A DNA stretch of 64,000 nucleotides from Methanobrevibacter sp. UBA412 (GTDB lineage Archaea; Methanobacteriota; Methanobacteria; Methanobacteriales; Methanobacteriaceae), in NCBI GenBank assembly GCA_002495685.1, contig DAGJ01000002.1, positions 49,760 to 113,759 of the forward strand. The letters are read 5' to 3'. Every line of letters begins with the position of its first letter. Positions within the stretch are counted from its first letter, which is position 1. The position numbers and the translations under genes are program-made. Under the pieces are notes generated by a model. It saw nothing but the letters and a program-made list of their open reading frames with translations, had not been told where the DNA came from and searched no databases. Below are positions 10,600 to 19,728 of the stretch, in pieces.

Positions 10600-10893
10600 A
10601 TGTCAACAATGATTTGGCCAATTTATATAGATCGTAATAAAAGTCGTGGTGAAGGTCGTAAGGTTTCACTGGATAATGGTGTAGCTGGTCCTAAGCTTAA
10701 AGAGGTTTATCAGGCGGCTAAGAATTTGAAGTTTAATCCTGAGATGGAAGCAGATGCTTCTTATCCTGGTGAGTGGTATAATAATAGTGGTAGGGTTTTT
10801 GTTGAAACTCCTATTCCTAAGAAGAATATTCTTATTGCTATTAGTGAAGAGATTAAGGTTTTACGTAATCATAAACAAAACAAAAAAAGATAA
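10600..10893 (+). CDS. srp19: Signal recognition particle 19 kDa protein
   Basis: The 97-residue protein has the typical archaeal SRP19 length and signature: MIWPIYIDRNKSRGEGRKVS at the N-terminus, then KLKEVYQAAKNL, and a basic C-terminus (NHKQNKKR). It binds helices 6 and 8 of SRP RNA and prepares the site for SRP54. The SRP RNA gene is in the same window at about 23785-24092. A GGTGGATTGA ribosome-site region precedes ATG 10600. It is part of a plus-strand run from the flippase to the regulator. Confidence 0.95.
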   Translation: MSTMIWPIYIDRNKSRGEGRKVSLDNGVAGPKLKEVYQAAKNLKFNPEMEADASYPGEWYNNSGRVFVETPIPKKNILIAISEEIKVLRNHKQNKKR

Positions 10894-10918
10894 AATTTAT
10901 TATTTTTGAAAGATTTTT

Positions 10919-12340
10919 ATGGATAATATGAGTTTACCTGCAGGGATGCAGGAGAAGTATGAGAAAGCTAAAAGGTTAATTCTTGAATCTGATAGTATTC
11001 AGGTTTATAGTCATATTGATTGTGATGGTATGTGTGCTGGTGCTATTATCAGTACCGTGCTTGATAGGTTAGGTAAGAAACATGACTTGGATTTTGTTAA
11101 CTTAGATAAATTAGAGGATTTAAGTATTAATCATGATTTAACTATTTTTAGTGATCTTGGTAGTGGTCAACCAGTTGATAAAAATGCAAAAGATGATTCT
11201 AAGATTCTTATTTTAGATCATCACCCCCCACTTAGGGATATAGATTATAATGATGGTGTGGATTATACTTATTTAGAAGTTAATCCTATGTTTTATGGTA
11301 TTGATGGTTCTGATAATGTTTCAGGTGGAGGTTTATCTTATTTTCTAGCTAGAACCTTTGGTTATAAGGATTTGAGTTGGATTGGGGTTTTAAGTGCTGT
11401 TGGTGATATGCAGAATAGTAAAACTGGTAAGCTTGTAGGGTTAAATAGGATTATACTTAAGGATAGTGTTGATTCAGGTTATGTGAAGTGTAATAGTGAT
11501 TTGTGTTTGTATGGTCGTGAAACTCGTCCTTTATTTGTAGCTATGGCTTATTTTAGTGATGTGAATTTACCTATTACTAATAATCGTAATGAAGCTATTG
11601 CTGTTTTAGATGAATTAGGTATTCCTCATAAAACTGATGATGGCAGACAACGTACTCTATGTGATTTAAGTAATATGGAGAAGGGTGAGTTGTTTAGTGA
11701 GTTGGTTCGTATGATGAGTAAGGTGGTTCCTGAGCGTTATGTGAAGTATATTCCTAAACTTGTTTCTGCTGATAGTTATGATTTCTTGTATGAGGATAAT
11801 CATACTTTCCTTCGGGATGCTAGTGAGTTTTCTACTGCTATGAATGCTTGTGGTCGTAATCAGGAGTATGGTGTTGCATGTGAAATCTTGAAAGGTAATC
11901 GTAGTGATGCACTTGATGCACTTGAAGTTGTATCAAAAACTCATAAAATGAACTTACGTCAAAGTATTGAAAAAGTCACCAAAGAAAATAAGATAGTTGA
12001 AATGGAAAACCTACAATACTTTAACGGTTCGGGTATTAAAAGTGAGATAGTAGGTACAGTTGCTGGGATGATTTTAAGTTATGGTAACTGGAGAAAACCA
12101 ATGATAGGATTTACACAAATTAGCAAGGATAATCAAGATTGGAAAGTAAGTCTTAGATGTTCTAGGTTACTTGCTTATGATGGAATACACTTTGGAAACA
12201 TTATTCGTGAAGTGTCTCAAAGTCTTGGTGGAAATGGTGGAGGACACAGTGTAGCTTGTGGAGCATACATCCCATATGATAAGAAAGATGAATTCTTAAA
12301 TTTATTTAATCAAAAACTTGAAGGAAAATTAGATGTATAA
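10919..12340 (+). CDS. DHH-family phosphoesterase, archaeal RecJ-like single-strand exonuclease
   Basis: The 473-residue protein carries the DHH core: YSHIDCDGMCAGAI near residue 27 (motif I), FSDLGSGQ near 76, and ILDHHPP near 97 (the DHH motif). A C-terminal DHHA1 region has the glycine-rich GGNGGGHSVACGAYI near residue 440. This is the layout of archaeal RecJ/GAN-type nucleases, which act in replication or DNA repair and, in some archaea, bind GINS. It lies 25 bp after srp19. Codon usage changes abruptly inside the gene near 11930, from T/G-rich to A-rich. Confidence 0.88.
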   Translation: MDNMSLPAGMQEKYEKAKRLILESDSIQVYSHIDCDGMCAGAIISTVLDRLGKKHDLDFVNLDKLEDLSINHDLTIFSDLGSGQPVDKNAKDDSKILILDHHPPLRDIDYNDGVDYTYLEVNPMFYGIDGSDNVSGGGLSYFLARTFGYKDLSWIGVLSAVGDMQNSKTGKLVGLNRIILKDSVDSGYVKCNSDLCLYGRETRPLFVAMAYFSDVNLPITNNRNEAIAVLDELGIPHKTDDGRQRTLCDLSNMEKGELFSELVRMMSKVVPERYVKYIPKLVSADSYDFLYEDNHTFLRDASEFSTAMNACGRNQEYGVACEILKGNRSDALDALEVVSKTHKMNLRQSIEKVTKENKIVEMENLQYFNGSGIKSEIVGTVAGMILSYGNWRKPMIGFTQISKDNQDWKVSLRCSRLLAYDGIHFGNIIREVSQSLGGNGGGHSVACGAYIPYDKKDEFLNLFNQKLEGKLDV

Positions 12341-12380
12341 AAAAAATAATATTTTATTTCATTACGGAGGTTAATGTTTT

Positions 12381-13190
12381 ATGAAGATTTTTAAAAAAAG
12401 AGGAGAAATGACTCATTTTCAAATTTTAAGTGAAATAAGTAAAAATGAACCTAACCTTAAACAAAAAGATTTAGCAGAACGCTTAGGAATAACTATTCAA
12501 GCAGTATCAGAAAATCTTAAAACATTAATCGAAGAAGGTTATGTATCCTCAGAGGATGGTCGTTCCCCATATACTATAACACAAAAAGGTATATCTAAAG
12601 TTAAAAAAGATGCAATAGCCCTACGTAAATATAGTGATGAAACATTAGAAATAATGAATTATTATAAGTCCATATGGCCTGCAATAGCAACAGAACCTAT
12701 AAAAAAAGGAGATAAAGTAGGATTATATATGGATAATGGTTTATTATATGCAAATCATGAAAAACATGATGCTCAAGCTGAAGCAATAAGTGATGCAGAA
12801 TCAGGTTTTGATGTAGCGTTAAACCAGTTAACTGGTCTTATAAATGTAGAATTAGGTCAAGTTTTAATTATTGCACTTCCCACTATTAAACAAGGCGGAT
12901 CCAAGAAGGCTAATTTTAAATTAATTGATGAAATTTATAATGAGACTTATACTGAGTGGGGTCTTAAAAGTTTAGATAAAATTGCTGTAGTTGGAACTAT
13001 CAGCCATGTAGTAGCTAAACAATTAGGTATTCCTGTTGATATTGAATTTGCAGCTTCTCAATCTTGTGTAAGTTGCAGTAGAAAAGGTTTAAACACTCTA
13101 CTTTTAACTGTTGGTAATATGAGTAAAAATATTGTTAAAACATTAGAAGATAATGATGTTAAATACAATATTGTTGATGCTAAATTATAA
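12381..13190 (+). CDS. Winged-helix transcriptional regulator with a conserved C-terminal domain
   Basis: The 269-residue protein has an N-terminal winged helix-turn-helix (about residues 9-70: QKDLAERLGITIQAVSENLK is the helix-turn-helix, then EEGYVSSEDGRSPYTIT is the wing). The longer C-terminal domain (about 80-269) has no motif I recognise beyond general similarity to predicted methanogen regulators. It holds a CVSC pair near residue 230 that could bind a metal or sense redox state. A GGAGG-type ribosome site precedes ATG 12381. It ends the plus-strand run; a stem-loop follows. Targets are unknown. Confidence 0.75.
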   Translation: MKIFKKRGEMTHFQILSEISKNEPNLKQKDLAERLGITIQAVSENLKTLIEEGYVSSEDGRSPYTITQKGISKVKKDAIALRKYSDETLEIMNYYKSIWPAIATEPIKKGDKVGLYMDNGLLYANHEKHDAQAEAISDAESGFDVALNQLTGLINVELGQVLIIALPTIKQGGSKKANFKLIDEIYNETYTEWGLKSLDKIAVVGTISHVVAKQLGIPVDIEFAASQSCVSCSRKGLNTLLLTVGNMSKNIVKTLEDNDVKYNIVDAKL

Positions 13191-13208
13191 AAAAAGAGTA
13201 TGTTATAA

Positions 13209-13247
13209 AAAGGTTTAAAAAAAAAAAAATTTTAATTATAAACCTTT
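13209..13247. terminator. Stem-loop between convergent genes
   Basis: AAAGGTTTA (13209-13217) is complementary to TAAACCTTT (13239-13247). The loop contains a long A run then T residues, so either strand shows an AT-rich hairpin. It lies between the converging regulator and DEAD-box helicase genes and could act as a bidirectional terminator. The arms are the same 9-mer pair as the inverted repeat upstream of purC (3067-3095), in opposite order. Confidence 0.5.
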
Positions 13248-13296
13248 AAAATTATTTTTATTTTCTAAATATTTATAAGCAAAAGAAAATTATTTT

Positions 13297-14583
13297 TTAT
13301 TCTTTTGCGAATTTAAGTAATGCTGCTGCAATGTCTATTGAATTATAGTCTTCTTCGATTAATTCTTCAATAGTGTGAATATATTTATCTAAGTTTTCTT
13401 CTTCTATTGTTTCTTTGATTTGATCTATTAAAAGATTGGTTTTCATTATTTCCATATCTTTATAGGATGGAGCTTTTTGTTGTTTTATCTTGGTTTTAGT
13501 GTATCTTTGAATATCTCTTAATTTATAAATTTCTTTTCCAGCAACAAATGTAAATGCATATCCTGCTTTTCCTGCTCTTCCTGTTCTTCCTATACGGTGT
13601 ACGTAGTATTCATTATCGTTTGGTACATCATAGTTGAATACTGCTTCTACGTTAGGTACATCTATTCCTCTTGCTGCTACATCTGTTGCTACAAGTATTT
13701 CGATTTTACCATTACGGAATTGACCCATTACTCTGTCACGATGGGATTGTTTCATGTCCCCGTGTATTCCTTCAACACTGTATCCTCTACTTTTTAAGTC
13801 TCTGACTAATCTGTCTACTCTTTTTTTAGTGTTACAGAATATTAAGGATAAGTCAAGGTCATATACATCTAATAATCTTGATAATGTTTCGAGTTTGTTT
13901 TTTTCTCTTACTTCAAAGTAGAATTGATCTATTTCTGGTACGGTTAATTCGTGTTGTGCTACTTTTAAGTGTTCTGGGTTTCGTTGGTATTTTTTAGTTA
14001 ATTTTTTTATTGCCTTTGGGAAGGTTGCACTGAAAAGAAGTGTTTGTCTTTTTTTAGGAGTGTATCGAAGGATTGTTTCTATATCTTCACGGAACCCCAT
14101 ATCTAACATTTCATCTGCTTCATCTAATACTACAGTTTCTATTCCTGAGAGATCTAATGTTTTTCTTCTTATATGATCCATTATTCTTCCAGGTGTACCT
14201 ATAATTATATGCACTCCTTTTTTAAGTACTCTTATTTGTCTTCCTATTGGTTGTCCACCATATACTGGTAATATGTGTAATTTTTCCATACATTGAGATA
14301 ATTTTCCAAGTTCTGTTGCTACTTGTATGCTTAATTCCCTAGTAGGGCAAATTATTATTGCTTGTGGTGATTTATCTGGTATGTAAATTTTTTCAAGTAC
14401 TGGTATTCCAAATGCTACAGTTTTACCTGTACCTGTTTGGGATTGTCCCACTACATCTCTACCATTTAATGCTTCTGGTATTGCTAAAGATTGTATTGGA
14501 CTTGGTTCTTCAAATCCCATCTTTTTTACCGCTCTTTTCAAATTGTCATTCATTTCGAAATCGTTAAAATCTTTTATTGTCAT
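13297..14583 (-). CDS. DEAD-box ATP-dependent RNA helicase
   Basis: The 428-residue protein has the full superfamily 2 motif set: Q motif (GFEEPSPIQ near residue 23), SQTGTGKT (Walker A, near 54), PTRELSIQ, GTPGR, DEAD near 155, SAT near 186, then the second RecA domain with ARGIDVPNV and HRIGRTGRAG near 331. A short C-terminal tail, rich in acidic residues and ending in KFAKE, follows the core. It unwinds or remodels RNA, probably in ribosome assembly or decay. It stands alone on the minus strand with 236 bp of AT-rich sequence downstream. Confidence 0.95.
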   Translation of the reverse strand: MTIKDFNDFEMNDNLKRAVKKMGFEEPSPIQSLAIPEALNGRDVVGQSQTGTGKTVAFGIPVLEKIYIPDKSPQAIIICPTRELSIQVATELGKLSQCMEKLHILPVYGGQPIGRQIRVLKKGVHIIIGTPGRIMDHIRRKTLDLSGIETVVLDEADEMLDMGFREDIETILRYTPKKRQTLLFSATFPKAIKKLTKKYQRNPEHLKVAQHELTVPEIDQFYFEVREKNKLETLSRLLDVYDLDLSLIFCNTKKRVDRLVRDLKSRGYSVEGIHGDMKQSHRDRVMGQFRNGKIEILVATDVAARGIDVPNVEAVFNYDVPNDNEYYVHRIGRTGRAGKAGYAFTFVAGKEIYKLRDIQRYTKTKIKQQKAPSYKDMEIMKTNLLIDQIKETIEEENLDKYIHTIEELIEEDYNSIDIAAALLKFAKE

Positions 14584-14819
14584 AAAAATCTGTTTTCCTT
14601 ATATTATTTAAGTTTGTTCTTTAAAAAAATTATGTTTTAAATTAAAAAATAGTTTAAATTATTATCTTGTAAAAATAAGTTTTTTAATAATAAAATTTTT
14701 ATAAATAATAAAAAATAAGTTTTAATAAAATTCTCATCATTTTTTATATAATAATATTATATTGTTTTATATTATATTTAAATTAGTTGGAAAAATTTAG
14801 AATTAATAATGAAAAAATA

Positions 14820-15750
14820 TTAAATATTTTTATTTATTGCTCTAATAATTCCAACCTGATTAATTGAAAATATTTCTCCAGGACATGGAAAAATTTCATC
14901 AATAATAAAACCTTGTTTTTCTAAATTTTCTAACAAAACATGATAATCAATACCTGTAATGAATTGATGATATTCAATAATAATTTCTTTAAACATAGAT
15001 AAATTAGAATTTGGAATAATGTCATATTCTGATCCTTCACAATCCATTTGAAGCAAATCAACATTAGGACATAAATTGGATAAAATATCTTTTAGAGTAA
15101 TTGTATTCACTTTATAAACTTTCCCTTTTTTTGAATAAGTTGAAGAACCGGCACTAGTTCCTTCACCACCATAAGCTATATCTATTTCACCTTTTTTATT
15201 AGAAATTGCATAGTTATAAAAATGTATTTTATCTTTTAAATCAGGATTTAAATCTATATTTTTTAATGCAATATCATAAATAGGGGGGACTGGTTCAAAT
15301 GAGTATACTTCGGCTCCTTGTTTTGCAAATTGTAAAGCAGTATCCCCTATATTTCCACCTATATCTACAATGATTTTATCTTTTAAATCAGAAGAAAATG
15401 GGGAGTTACCTTCACCCAAAAAAGATTCTTTTAAAATAGATATTTCTTTATTATTCAAATAATTTATTCCATTTAAATTAATAGAATTTTCATTTTTAAA
15501 TAAAGCATTGAAAAATTTTATTAAATTTTATTAAATTTTCTTTATTTTCATTTAATTTTTCTGATTTTTGAAGATCTAAAAAAAGTCCGATTGAAGTTAT
15601 TTTATTTTCATTATCCATTAATTGAAAATTTCCTAATTTTTTAGATTTAAGCAATATTTCATTTTTAAATCCCAAACGAAATAATAATAAATCAATTGGA
15701 TTTTTAACAAACTCAAAATCCAATTTTAACCATTTAAATAAATCTGACAT
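14820..15750 (-). pseudogene. FkbM-type methyltransferase, broken by a 10-bp tandem duplication
   Basis: Two frames make up one gene. The 5' part (ATG 15750, MSDLFKWLKLDFEF) runs to a stop at about 15496-15498. The 3' part holds the SAM-binding domain (IVDIGGNIGDTALQFA, VYSFEPVPP, LLQMDCEGSEYDI) and ends at 14820. At the junction the unit AAAATTTAAT is present twice in tandem plus a partial copy (15513-15539). Removing one 10-bp copy gives an uninterrupted frame reading LIKFFNALFKNENSINLNGI across the join and a protein of ordinary FkbM length. The gene is therefore inactive as read, or switched off by a reversible repeat expansion. FkbM enzymes O-methylate sugars or polyketides, so surface glycan modification is likely. 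A GGTGGT ribosome site precedes ATG 15750. Confidence 0.82.
15513..15539. repeat. 10-bp tandem repeat causing the frameshift in the FkbM gene
   Basis: Read on the minus strand, AAAATTTAAT occurs twice back to back (15530-15539 and 15520-15529), followed by AAAATTT (15513-15519). Since 10 is not a multiple of three, the extra copy shifts the frame. One copy restores the open frame exactly. Confidence 0.85.
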
Positions 15751-15824
15751 ACAAACCACCACTTACAAAAAAATATTATATTAAATATATGTTTTAAAAT
15801 TATTTATAGTTTTTTAAAAATTCT

Positions 15825-17462
15825 TTAAATTATTGTTGGAAGTATGTATACTATTATTATTGTTCCTTTTTCTGTTTTGATTTCTCTTATATTAGTTGTT
15901 ACTTCTAATTGGTCTTCTTGTAATAATTTGTTTGTTTCTTTTTCCACTAATTTTAAGTGTTGGGGGTTGTAGTTTTGTGTTAGTTTGATGTGTCCGTTTT
16001 TTTCTATTCCGTATATTATTGCATATTTTAGTAGTTTGTCTTTTTTTATGGATTTTTTAACATGTTTTTTTATGGTTTTTGCAAATTCTTGTGGTTTTGT
16101 GTTTATTGCATCTTGGGATTCATATTTAACATACTTGTTTTTTTCTAATTTTTTATTTTCAAATTCTTTTTCTAAATTTGTTTTAGTAATTTGTGTTTGT
16201 AAACTTGTAAATAGTGTTTCTAGGTTATGATTTTTTAAGTTTTCATTTAAGTATGTTAAGTAGTAATCTTTTAGGATTGTTTGGTTTTCTGGATTGATTT
16301 TTTGTATTAATTTTATTAAGTATTTGGTTGTGTCCTTAAATTCTGGATCTATTTTTATTTGATTGTAAATTTTTAGGTTTCCAATTTCAAGGGGTGTTGA
16401 GGATTTAGCTTCTCCTACATGGATTAAGTTTAAATTTTTTTCAGTAAATATGGATTCATAAATTTGTTTTAAGAATGCAGGATTTGGTTTGATTCCTGGA
16501 TATTTGCTTGTTGTAAATGTTAGAGTGTATTTGTTATGATTTTTTGTGTGTATACGGTTTTCTTTACTAATTTTGTTTTTGTAAATATATTTTTCATCCT
16601 CAATATAGGTTTTACTGGTTTTATTATGGGTGTAATTGTCTAGTGTTGGTGTTATAGGTATTAAAGTGTTGTAAAATTCTGTGTGTTTGTTTAGTTCTTG
16701 TGTTTCATCAATGTAGTATTGGTAGAATTCATTGAATGTTAAGTTTTTACCGTAGAGGTTGATTTTGTTTATTATCCCTGTTTGTGTTCCTATTTGGATG
16801 GTTGCATCGGATTTTATGTTTTCTTCTAGGATCATGTTTTTGATTTCATTATTTTCAAGGGGTAAGTGTAGTGGGTATTGGAAGTTTTCAAGTTTTATTT
16901 GAAGTATTATGTCACTTATGTTGGACCATTTGAGGTTTTCTAAGTGTATTCCCCAGAATTTGGCATGTCCTTTACTCCATTTTCTGTTTTTTTCATATGA
17001 GGAGAATAGTATTCGGTTGTTTATGGTTTTTATTATTCCTGCACGAAAGATGGAATCATAATCTAGGAGGTTTTCTGTTTGTTTAGTATGGTATAGGATT
17101 ATTAAGTCTTTATATAGGATTAAGCATACGTTGTATTTGGATTGTTTGCTGCTGGAGTTTAAGGATTCACGGAATGTGTTTAGTAAGTCGTTTACATCAC
17201 GAGGGTATGGTTGTGGGTATGTGTTTTTTAGGTTACTTATCCATGTTTTTATTGAGGTATTGTTTGGTGTGATGTTTATAAATGGTATGTTTTCTCCAAG
17301 TGTGTGTTCTGATAATTTTTTTAGGAAATCTTTCAATTCACTATCAAGTTTTAAAACTGTTTTTTTAGGGTTGTCTTCTTGTGTTTCCTCATATTTTGCA
17401 GGTTTACTGTATAATAAGACTTGTTCTACGTTGTTGTTTTCTTTTTCTATTAGTGTATTCAT
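15825..17462 (-). CDS. Uncharacterized 545-residue protein coupled to a Cas4-like nuclease
   Basis: I do not recognise the family. ATG 17462 shares one base with the stop of the upstream Cas4-like gene (TAATG), and GGGAG lies about 10 nt before it, so this start is preferred over in-frame positions to 17522. The protein is soluble, rich in Lys, Asn, Ile and Thr, with no signal peptide or clear membrane segment. Visible parts are an N-terminal polar region (1-60), a central part with CLILYKDLIILYHTK near 127 and GHAKFWGIHLENLKWSNI near 180, and a Lys-rich C-terminal third with KTIKKHVKKSIKKDKLLKYA near 470, which could contact nucleic acid. Tight coupling implies it works with the nuclease. 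Function is unknown. Confidence 0.8.
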   Translation of the reverse strand: MNTLIEKENNNVEQVLLYSKPAKYEETQEDNPKKTVLKLDSELKDFLKKLSEHTLGENIPFINITPNNTSIKTWISNLKNTYPQPYPRDVNDLLNTFRESLNSSSKQSKYNVCLILYKDLIILYHTKQTENLLDYDSIFRAGIIKTINNRILFSSYEKNRKWSKGHAKFWGIHLENLKWSNISDIILQIKLENFQYPLHLPLENNEIKNMILEENIKSDATIQIGTQTGIINKINLYGKNLTFNEFYQYYIDETQELNKHTEFYNTLIPITPTLDNYTHNKTSKTYIEDEKYIYKNKISKENRIHTKNHNKYTLTFTTSKYPGIKPNPAFLKQIYESIFTEKNLNLIHVGEAKSSTPLEIGNLKIYNQIKIDPEFKDTTKYLIKLIQKINPENQTILKDYYLTYLNENLKNHNLETLFTSLQTQITKTNLEKEFENKKLEKNKYVKYESQDAINTKPQEFAKTIKKHVKKSIKKDKLLKYAIIYGIEKNGHIKLTQNYNPQHLKLVEKETNKLLQEDQLEVTTNIREIKTEKGTIIIVYILPTII

Positions 17463-18163
17463 TATACTTTTTCTCCCTTTGATGAGTATTGACATTGTGT
17501 GTTGAATCTGCAGCTTTTGCATTTGTTTGGATTTTTTGTGTGCATGAATGGTTTTTCACCTTTTAGTAGGCTGTGCATTCTTTTTATGGTTTGTTCTATA
17601 TTGTATTGGTTGGTTTCATCGAAGTTTTCTTTGTAGAATATGTTTGGTGTTCCTCTTTGTCTTAGTGCTCCTATGATGGGTCTTGAATCTTTTGTTGTGT
17701 CTTTGAATGCTAGGCAGTATGCTCGTATTTGATCTATTTGTGATTTGTATGCACGTTTTCCTGGTTTATCATCGATTATGACTATGTTTTCTGGTGTCAT
17801 CCATATTTCATCTATGAATCCTCTTATTCCATATTTTTTACTTATTATGAACATTTCACGGGTGATGGTTTTTTCTTCATGACTTATTTCTATTGTTTCT
17901 TCTAGTGTTGCTGGTGTTGCGTGTGCTTTGAAGTTGTCTTCTAATTTTTGATGTTCTTGTGTTCCTTTTTTCATGGATTTTGTGTCTGGAGCTGTGACTC
18001 CTTTTAGGTGTTCTAGGTATAATTGGTATTCGCAGTATCCTAGTTTGTTTAACCAGCTTATTGAGAAGTTGTTTATTCCATCGTATACTTTTAAACCTTT
18101 GACTTTGGGATGTTTTGTAAGGTTTATGTTTGAATTGTAATTGTTTATTGATTTGTTTTTCAT
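17462..18163 (-). CDS. Cas4-like PD-(D/E)XK exonuclease, no CRISPR locus nearby
   Basis: The 233-residue protein has the Cas4/RecB layout. A single N-terminal cysteine (Cys44 in SWLNKLGYCEYQLYL) and three C-terminal cysteines (215, 218, 224 in CKSCRFNTQC) are the four usual Fe-S ligands. Nuclease motifs between them are KGTQEH (about 66-71), GFIDEI (about 115), IDDKPGK (about 130, the D-x-K pair) and QIRAYCLAF (145, motif QxxxY). ATG 18163 is used because AGGA lies upstream and the only earlier in-frame start is a TTG at 18193. No cas1, cas2 or CRISPR array occurs in the window, so this is a solo Cas4 homologue. It overlaps the next gene by one base. Confidence 0.85.
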   Translation of the reverse strand: MKNKSINNYNSNINLTKHPKVKGLKVYDGINNFSISWLNKLGYCEYQLYLEHLKGVTAPDTKSMKKGTQEHQKLEDNFKAHATPATLEETIEISHEEKTITREMFIISKKYGIRGFIDEIWMTPENIVIIDDKPGKRAYKSQIDQIRAYCLAFKDTTKDSRPIIGALRQRGTPNIFYKENFDETNQYNIEQTIKRMHSLLKGEKPFMHTKNPNKCKSCRFNTQCQYSSKGEKV

Positions 18164-18407
18164 GAAAATTTTTGTCCTATAATGTCTTAACAATTATGGT
18201 TTTAGATAATTATATTTATTAAAAAGTTACATATAATTTTTTATAAAGAACCCTAATATTTTTTTTGGAAAAAAATTTATAAATTGAAAATATTGTAAGT
18301 TTATAAAAATCTTTTTTTTAAAGGGTTGTGAAATTTTTTTTTAGTGAGATAAAAAAAACAGGATATAAATCTTTTAATAAAGTAGTAGGAGCTTGTGGGA
18401 TAAGATA

Positions 18408-18764
18408 ATGGTTATTAAAGAAGATGAGGAAGTGGAGTTTAATTTATTTCAACAATTTTATTTAGAGGATAAATTGGATGATGAGATTAAGCAATTTACT
18501 ATTACCTCAGAGGATATATTGGATAAGTATAAGAGTGGTAGTTTAAGTGAGGGTGATGTGTTAAGTGTTCCTTTTAGTTTTGATAAGGTGGATGAGTCTA
18601 GTTTTATTAAAATTAATAGTATTAGTGAGGATAAGATTCATTTATCTTATTGTCATGTTAATCATATGCTTGAGCGGGAACGTAAACATGAGAGTGAAAT
18701 TGAACAGTTTAAAAGGTTAGGGTATCCTAATGAGTTACATAAAGGTTATATCTTAATTGTGTGA
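18408..18764 (+). CDS. Uncharacterized acidic 118-residue protein
   Basis: This is a soluble, acidic protein beginning MVIKEDEEVEFN, with a KYKSGSLSEGDVLSVPFSFDKVDES middle part and a helical C-terminal region containing HMLERERKHESEIEQFKRLG. I do not recognise a family. ATG 18408 is chosen over a TTG at 18393 because a TGGGA-like ribosome site lies about 7 nt upstream. The gene has its own 240-bp AT-rich upstream region, shared divergently with the Cas4-like gene. Being divergent from it, it could be a regulator or partner, but nothing in the sequence shows this. Confidence 0.6.
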   Translation: MVIKEDEEVEFNLFQQFYLEDKLDDEIKQFTITSEDILDKYKSGSLSEGDVLSVPFSFDKVDESSFIKINSISEDKIHLSYCHVNHMLERERKHESEIEQFKRLGYPNELHKGYILIV

Positions 18765-18818
18765 AATGATGAAATTATATTTTATAAAATATTTTATTTA
18801 TTATAGTGAAATGGTAAT

Positions 18819-19208
18819 ATGAGAAAATTAGTAGGGCCTATAATTGTTATTTGTATTGTGATTGCTATATCTGCATTGTTTTTAAGTGTAGTTATACCTC
18901 ACGAAGAAGCAGAGACAACTGACACCAGTAGTGTTAATAATAATCCGGATTTACCTCATGATATGACGGTTACTCCATCTAGTGAAGTTGGTAATGGTAT
19001 CCATGTAATTAAGGAGAATAATAATGGTGTTTATATTGCTAGTTTGAATAGTAATGATGGGCAAACTTATTATTTTACTAGTAGGGAAACTGTTTATAAG
19101 TTATATAAAGTTAATAAGGGTAATTGGACTGAACCATTTAATTGTACTGTTAAAAATGGTACTGTAAATGGTGTTGAAAGTGCTCATATTGTAACGGATA
19201 TTAATTAA
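18819..19208 (+). CDS. Small exported or membrane-anchored protein
   Basis: The 129-residue protein begins MRKLVGPIIVICIVIAISAL, an uncleaved signal anchor or signal peptide of about 25 hydrophobic residues. A polar, Thr/Ser/Asn-rich outer part follows (ETTDTSSVNNN). The C-terminal half looks like a small beta domain (NNGVYIASLNSNDGQTYYFTS). It probably faces the outside of the cell. It lies 54 bp after the preceding small gene. Family unknown. Confidence 0.65.
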   Translation: MRKLVGPIIVICIVIAISALFLSVVIPHEEAETTDTSSVNNNPDLPHDMTVTPSSEVGNGIHVIKENNNGVYIASLNSNDGQTYYFTSRETVYKLYKVNKGNWTEPFNCTVKNGTVNGVESAHIVTDIN

Positions 19209-19379
19209 AATTTAAAGGAAAATGAAACATTTTCCCCCTTAACTACTATTTTTTTTATGAATAATTTTTAATATAATGAGAATCTAATAATATAAATAAT
19301 TATAATTTTAAAAAAATATTTTAGGTAATGATATATTAATTAAATAGGATTTAACTTTTTTAGGGAGAATGTTTTATTT

Positions 19380-19628
19380 ATGAATAAGCTAGATAGTGAT
19401 GCTGAATCTAAACTTAAGGAGTATATTAATCAGAAATATGATTATATTAGAAGATTTGGTTATGAATTTTATGGTGATAATAATATTTTTTTATACTCTG
19501 AGCATGATATAAAGGATATTGAAGTTAATGATGAAGATGTGGATTTTATTGAAAACTTATTAAATGCAAATTTTATTGGTTTAATTAGTCTTAAAGGGAA
19601 ACATGGCTTCTTATATCAATTAAAATAA
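19380..19628 (+). CDS. Uncharacterized 82-residue protein
   Basis: The small soluble protein (MNKLDSDAESKLKEYINQKY start) has a helical N-terminal half and a C-terminal part ending GLISLKGKHGFLYQLK. A TAGGGAGAATG ribosome-site region lies 10-18 nt before ATG 19380. It has its own upstream region of 170 bp with TATA-like sequence. No family is recognised. The clear ribosome site and open frame support coding. Confidence 0.6.
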   Translation: MNKLDSDAESKLKEYINQKYDYIRRFGYEFYGDNNIFLYSEHDIKDIEVNDEDVDFIENLLNANFIGLISLKGKHGFLYQLK

Positions 19629-19728
19629 AACATTTATTTTTATAATCTTATTTTTTCCCTTTATTTTTTTTTAACTTTTTTTTAAATCCTACTTTTTTAG
19701 AAAACAAATTTTAGTGTAGTAATTTTTT

